From positions 1-14,191 of the forward strand of contig DASVQA010000243.1 of assembly GCA_036389375.1 (NCBI GenBank): a DNA stretch of 14,191 bases. Reading direction: 5' to 3'. The stretch is from QHXQ01 sp036389375 (GTDB lineage Bacteria; Acidobacteriota; Blastocatellia; Pyrinomonadales; Pyrinomonadaceae). This document shows, piece by piece, positions 11,136 through 14,191 of this stretch. Below the pieces are notes generated by a model. The model saw nothing but the letters and a program-made list of their open reading frames with translations. It did no database searches and had not been told where the DNA came from. Position 1 is the stretch's first letter; each line of letters begins with the position of its first letter. Position numbers and translations under genes: made by a program.

Positions 11136-12170
11136 ATGTCTGACGAACTCGAACCAACCAGCATTCGTAATGCCCCGTTGATGGATGAGGAGCGGCAGTT
11201 CGAGTTGTCGCTGCGCCCGACGCGGCTCGCGGAGTACATCGGGCAACGCAAGGCGACGGACAATCTGCGCGTCTTCATGCGCGCGGCGACGCAACGCCGC
11301 GAGGCGTTAGACCACGTGCTGCTCACGGGCCCGCCCGGCTTAGGCAAAACGACGCTCGCCACCATCATCGCCAACGAGATGCAGATGGAGATGCGCTCGA
11401 CCTCCGGCCCCGTCATCGAAAAGCCCGGCGACCTCGTCGCGCTCCTGACCAACTTGCAGGAGGGCGACGTACTCTTTATAGACGAGATTCACCGGCTCAA
11501 CCCCGCCATCGAAGAGGTCTTGTATCCCGCGCTTGAAGACTATCAACTCGACATCATGATCGGGCAGGGCACGGCCGCGCGCTCGATCAAGTTAGACCTG
11601 CCGAAATTTACTTTGGTCGGCGCTACGACGCGCGCCGGTCTCATCACCGCCCCCTTGCGCGGGCGCTTCGGCATCGTCTTCAATCTCGATTTCTACAAAC
11701 ACGACGAACTCGAACTCATCGTGCGCCGCTCGGCAGACATTCTCGCCGTCGAGATTGACGAGGGCGGCGCACGCGAGATCGCGCGCCGCGCTCGCGGCAC
11801 ACCCCGTATCGCCAACCGGCTCCTGCGCCGCGTGCGCGACTACGCGCAGGTCGAGTACGAAGGCCGGATCACGCAGCCGGTCGCCAGCGACGCGCTCAAC
11901 CGCATGGAGGTGGACACCTACGGCCTCGACGAGATGGATCGCAAACTGCTCCTGACGATCATCGAGAAGTTTGACGGTGGCCCCGTCGGACTCGGCACGA
12001 TCTCCGCTTCGATTCACGAAGAGAAGGATTCGATTGAAGAGATCATTGAGCCTTATCTCATCCAGATCGGTTTTCTCAACCGCACCCCGCGCGGCCGCAT
12101 GACGACGCGCCGCGCCTACGAGCACTTCCAGATCGTGCCGCCGCCATCAAGTCCGGGGCTGTTTAATTAG
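11136..12170 (+). CDS. ruvB: Holliday junction branch migration ATPase RuvB
   Basis: A 344-residue AAA+ motor that forms hexameric rings on either side of RuvA. Motifs: LRPTRLAEYIGQ at 26-37, Walker A GPPGLGKT at 65-72, Walker B LFIDEIHRL around 113-121 (D116, E117), sensor 1 LVGATTRAGLI, the arginine-finger region PLRGRFGIVF, sensor 2 GTPRIANRLLRRVRDYA, and the C-terminal winged helix (GGPVGLGTISASIHEEKDSI, then YLIQIGFLNRTPRGR). Length is normal. The ATG at 11136 gives the usual acidic N-terminal tail; no Shine-Dalgarno sequence precedes it, only a heptad repeat. yihY follows after 4 bp, so the two are probably one transcript. Confidence 0.98.
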   Translation: MSDELEPTSIRNAPLMDEERQFELSLRPTRLAEYIGQRKATDNLRVFMRAATQRREALDHVLLTGPPGLGKTTLATIIANEMQMEMRSTSGPVIEKPGDLVALLTNLQEGDVLFIDEIHRLNPAIEEVLYPALEDYQLDIMIGQGTAARSIKLDLPKFTLVGATTRAGLITAPLRGRFGIVFNLDFYKHDELELIVRRSADILAVEIDEGGAREIARRARGTPRIANRLLRRVRDYAQVEYEGRITQPVASDALNRMEVDTYGLDEMDRKLLLTIIEKFDGGPVGLGTISASIHEEKDSIEEIIEPYLIQIGFLNRTPRGRMTTRRAYEHFQIVPPPSSPGLFN

Positions 12171-12174
12171 ACGC

Positions 12175-13095
12175 ATGCGACGCTGGCTCACATCTTGGTC
12201 GCGGCAACAGTTCGGCGTGCGCAACCGCGCGCCGTGGTTGACGATCTTAGGGCACACCTTCCACCAGTTTCACGAAAACGATCTGTTCACGCCGGCCGCC
12301 GCGATGAGCTACTTCGGGCTGCTCACACTCTTCCCCGCGCTGCTCGTGCTGCTCGCGCTCGGCAACAACTTCGACGTGGGCAAAGAGATGCTCAACCGCG
12401 CCGTCGATGTCTATCCCGGCTCGCGCGATTTTCTGGCCACGACCATTCGCTCGTTAGAGAACGTCGGCCCGACCGTCATCATCACCTGCGTCGTCGTCAC
12501 GCTCTGGGCCGGCTCGTGGGTCTTCAACGTCGTCGAGCGCGCGATCAACCGACTGTGGGGCACTAAGCCGCGCACGTTCCTGCACGGACGCGGTCTGACG
12601 CTCGCGCTGATCGGCGGCATCGGCGTGCTCCTCATTGCCTCTGTGCTTTCGACCTACGTACTCGTCGCGCTGCGCGAGATGGCGTCGCGCCTGACGCCGC
12701 GCCAGCTTGAGCGTGTGACGATGCTCGCGGTCGCGGGCAATGCTTTCTGGCAGTTCATCTTTACGCTGGTCAGCGTCGCGGTCACGATCACACTGTTCAC
12801 GCTCGTCTATCGCGTCACGCCGAGCGGGCGCGTCACGCTGCGCGATTCGATTCCGGGCGCGGTCGTGGCGGGGCTGCTCTGGGAGATCGCCAAGTACATC
12901 TTTGCGTCGAGCCTGCACTACTTTCACTACGATCAGATTTACGGTTCGGTCGGGGCCGTCGTCGCTGTGCTCACGTGGTCTTACGTCTCAAGCCTCATCC
13001 TGCTCTTTGGCGCGCAACTCTCGGTCGTGTTCCATCAGGAAACGTCCGAAGCGCGCGAACTGATCCACGCATCGCAAGCGCCCGTCGCACCGTAA
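12175..13095 (+). CDS. YihY/BrkB-family inner-membrane protein
   Basis: A 306-residue polytopic membrane protein of the YihY (formerly 'virulence factor BrkB' or 'RNase BN') family. About six membrane segments can be seen (roughly 43-63, 98-120, 141-163, 188-212, 228-246, 257-283). Family motifs include LFTPAAAMSYFGLLTLFPAL near 37-56, NRLWG near 125-129, VYRVTPSGRVTLRDSIPGA near 211-229 and YGSVGAVVAVLTWSYVSSLI near 256-275. The biochemical role is unsettled; the old link to RNase BN is known to be wrong. It begins 4 bp after ruvB and is followed 16 bp later by queA, so ruvB-yihY-queA look like one operon. Confidence 0.92.
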   Translation: MRRWLTSWSRQQFGVRNRAPWLTILGHTFHQFHENDLFTPAAAMSYFGLLTLFPALLVLLALGNNFDVGKEMLNRAVDVYPGSRDFLATTIRSLENVGPTVIITCVVVTLWAGSWVFNVVERAINRLWGTKPRTFLHGRGLTLALIGGIGVLLIASVLSTYVLVALREMASRLTPRQLERVTMLAVAGNAFWQFIFTLVSVAVTITLFTLVYRVTPSGRVTLRDSIPGAVVAGLLWEIAKYIFASSLHYFHYDQIYGSVGAVVAVLTWSYVSSLILLFGAQLSVVFHQETSEARELIHASQAPVAP

Positions 13096-13111
13096 AGCAG
13101 TTGAATTCCCC

Positions 13112-14164
13112 GTGTTGATCTCCGAATTCGATTACGAGTTGCCCGAAGAGTTGATCGCGCAGCAGCCGCTCGCCGAGCGTGATGCGGCGCGTATGCTCGT
13201 GCTCGACCGCGCGCGCGGCGCTTGGCGCGACAGCAGCTTTACGGAGTTGCCGGCCGAACTCACGGCCGAAGACGTGCTGGTCGTCAACAACACGCGCGTC
13301 TTTCCGGCGCGGCTCGTGGGCGAGCGTGTGCCGACGGGCGGGCGCGCCGAACTGTTTTTAATTGCGGAGCGTGCGCCGCTCGTGTGGGAGGCGCTGGCGC
13401 GACCCGCCCGCCGGCTGCAAACGGGCGCGCGTCTGAACTTCGGCGCTGGGCGTTTGCAGGCGGAGATTTTAGCCACGCAGGGAGACGGCCGGCGCGTCGT
13501 GCGCTTCGCGTGTGCCGACGATTTTCACGCGCTGCTCGAAGAGTTGGGGCAGACGCCGCTCCCGCCTTACATCAAGCGCGCGGAGGCAACGGAAGTGGAC
13601 GCGCAACGCAGGGCCGACCGCGCACGTTATCAAACGATCTATGCGCGTGCGCGCGGCGCGATTGCCGCACCGACCGCCGGTTTACACTTCACGCCGCGCG
13701 TGCTGGCCAATCTGCGCGCCCGCGGCGTCGAGATCGTGGAGCTAACTTTGCACGTGGGCTATGGCACGTTTGCGCCCGTGCGCGTGGCGGACTTGCGCGC
13801 GCACACGGTCGCGCCGGAGCAGTATGAGATCAGTGCTGAAGCGGCCGTGCGTCTGAACGAGGCGCGCGCGCGCGGGCGGCGCATCGTCGCCGTCGGCACG
13901 ACGAGCGTGCGCGCGCTCGAATCGGCGGTTGACGAAGCCGGGCAGATTCAGGCCGGCGCACGCGCGGCGCAGTTGACGATCACGCCCGGCTACAAGTTCA
14001 AGGTCGTCGGTGCGCTCGTCACTAATTTTCACCTGCCGCGCTCGTCGCTGCTCGTCCTCGTCGCCACGTTCGCCGGGCGCGACCTCACGCTCGCCGCCTA
14101 CGCGCACGCCGTCGCCGCGCGCTATCGCTTCTATAGCTACGGCGACTGCATGCTGATAATTTAG
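13112..14164 (+). CDS. queA: tRNA preQ1(34) S-adenosylmethionine ribosyltransferase-isomerase QueA
   Basis: A 350-residue QueA, which moves the ribosyl part of SAM onto preQ1 at the wobble position of GUN tRNAs to give epoxyqueuosine. Recognisable blocks are EFDYELPEELIAQQPLAERD (5-24), VLVVNNTRVFPARL, the LPPYIKR motif, the highly conserved RYQTIYA...GAIAAPTAGLHFT stretch, LTLHVGYGTFAPVR, VGTTSVRALES, and the C-terminal VVGALVTNFHLPRSSLL. Length is typical. The start is GTG at 13112, with TTG at 13115 also possible; no ATG fits the conserved N-terminus. It lies 16 bp after yihY. The last base of its stop codon is the first base of a 7-bp tandem repeat. Confidence 0.97.
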   Translation: MLISEFDYELPEELIAQQPLAERDAARMLVLDRARGAWRDSSFTELPAELTAEDVLVVNNTRVFPARLVGERVPTGGRAELFLIAERAPLVWEALARPARRLQTGARLNFGAGRLQAEILATQGDGRRVVRFACADDFHALLEELGQTPLPPYIKRAEATEVDAQRRADRARYQTIYARARGAIAAPTAGLHFTPRVLANLRARGVEIVELTLHVGYGTFAPVRVADLRAHTVAPEQYEISAEAAVRLNEARARGRRIVAVGTTSVRALESAVDEAGQIQAGARAAQLTITPGYKFKVVGALVTNFHLPRSSLLVLVATFAGRDLTLAAYAHAVAARYRFYSYGDCMLII

Positions 14165-14191
14165 TGACAAGTGACAAGTGACAAGTGACAA
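14164..14191 (+). repeat. Perfect heptanucleotide tandem repeat (GTGACAA x4)
   Basis: Four exact copies of GTGACAA run from the last base of the queA stop codon to the window edge and probably continue. The reverse complement (TTGTCAC) is also the first unit of the heptad array at 1481-1487, tying the two sites to one repeat family. Confidence 0.9.

Noticed and set aside
12454..12927. Open frame antisense to yihY
   Set aside because: Very charged, low-complexity translation; shadow of the membrane protein.

Overview
The window reads as high-GC chromosomal DNA of a Gram-negative-type bacterium, most likely an acidobacterium of the Blastocatellia type. The grounds are indirect: a dcw cluster start (mraZ-rsmH-ftsL), a small TonB-C protein, a ruvA-ruvB-yihY-queA run, and a microcompartment locus built on three vertex proteins and a class II aldolase, an arrangement known from Planctomycetes/Verrucomicrobia and relatives. 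No rRNA gene is present to settle it.

Layout. (1) 1-1972, minus strand: mraZ, rsmH and ftsL, with a possible next gene running off the left edge. (2) 1973-2348: a 376-bp divergent regulatory gap with three 10-bp-phased GTGG boxes (probable MraZ operator) and four TGCTTAA motifs, two of them forming a perfect 14-bp inverted repeat. (3) 2349-5595, plus strand: a ZIP metal transporter, a TPM-domain (YgcG-like) membrane protein, a nucleotidyltransferase-fold protein and LemA, closed by a strong intrinsic terminator at 5628-5663. (4) 10211 down to 5717, minus strand: rex, a TonB-C protein, a class II aldolase with a C-terminal tail, one BMC-H, and BMC-P3; then, after an interruption, BMC-P1, BMC-P2 and a novel Cys-tetrad protein. 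The interruption is a vapBC-type toxin-antitoxin pair on the plus strand (6844-7493) of lower GC than its surroundings. (5) 10407-14164, plus strand: ruvA, ruvB, yihY, queA, and a perfect 7-bp tandem repeat at the right edge.

How it fits together. The shell genes (one hexamer, three different vertex pentamers) and an aldolase with a tail resembling an encapsulation peptide indicate a sugar-phosphate metabolosome. Such aldolases split fuculose/rhamnulose-1-phosphate-like substrates into DHAP and lactaldehyde. The usual core enzymes (aldehyde dehydrogenase, PduL-type phosphotransacylase, alcohol dehydrogenase, kinase) are absent and the locus is bounded by housekeeping genes, so they must be elsewhere or the compartment is unusual. 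Rex, a sensor of the NADH/NAD+ ratio, heads the same strand and is a natural candidate regulator, but I found no convincing Rex operator. The small Cys-tetrad protein has an amphipathic N-terminal helix, a short coiled coil and a C-terminal C-x8-C-x2-C-x2-C motif, and is translationally coupled to two vertex genes. It is the most promising undescribed component.

A recurring feature of the intergenic DNA is degenerate 7-bp-phased repeats just upstream of several genes (rsmH, the TPM gene, lemA, ruvB), after mraZ, and as four perfect copies after queA.
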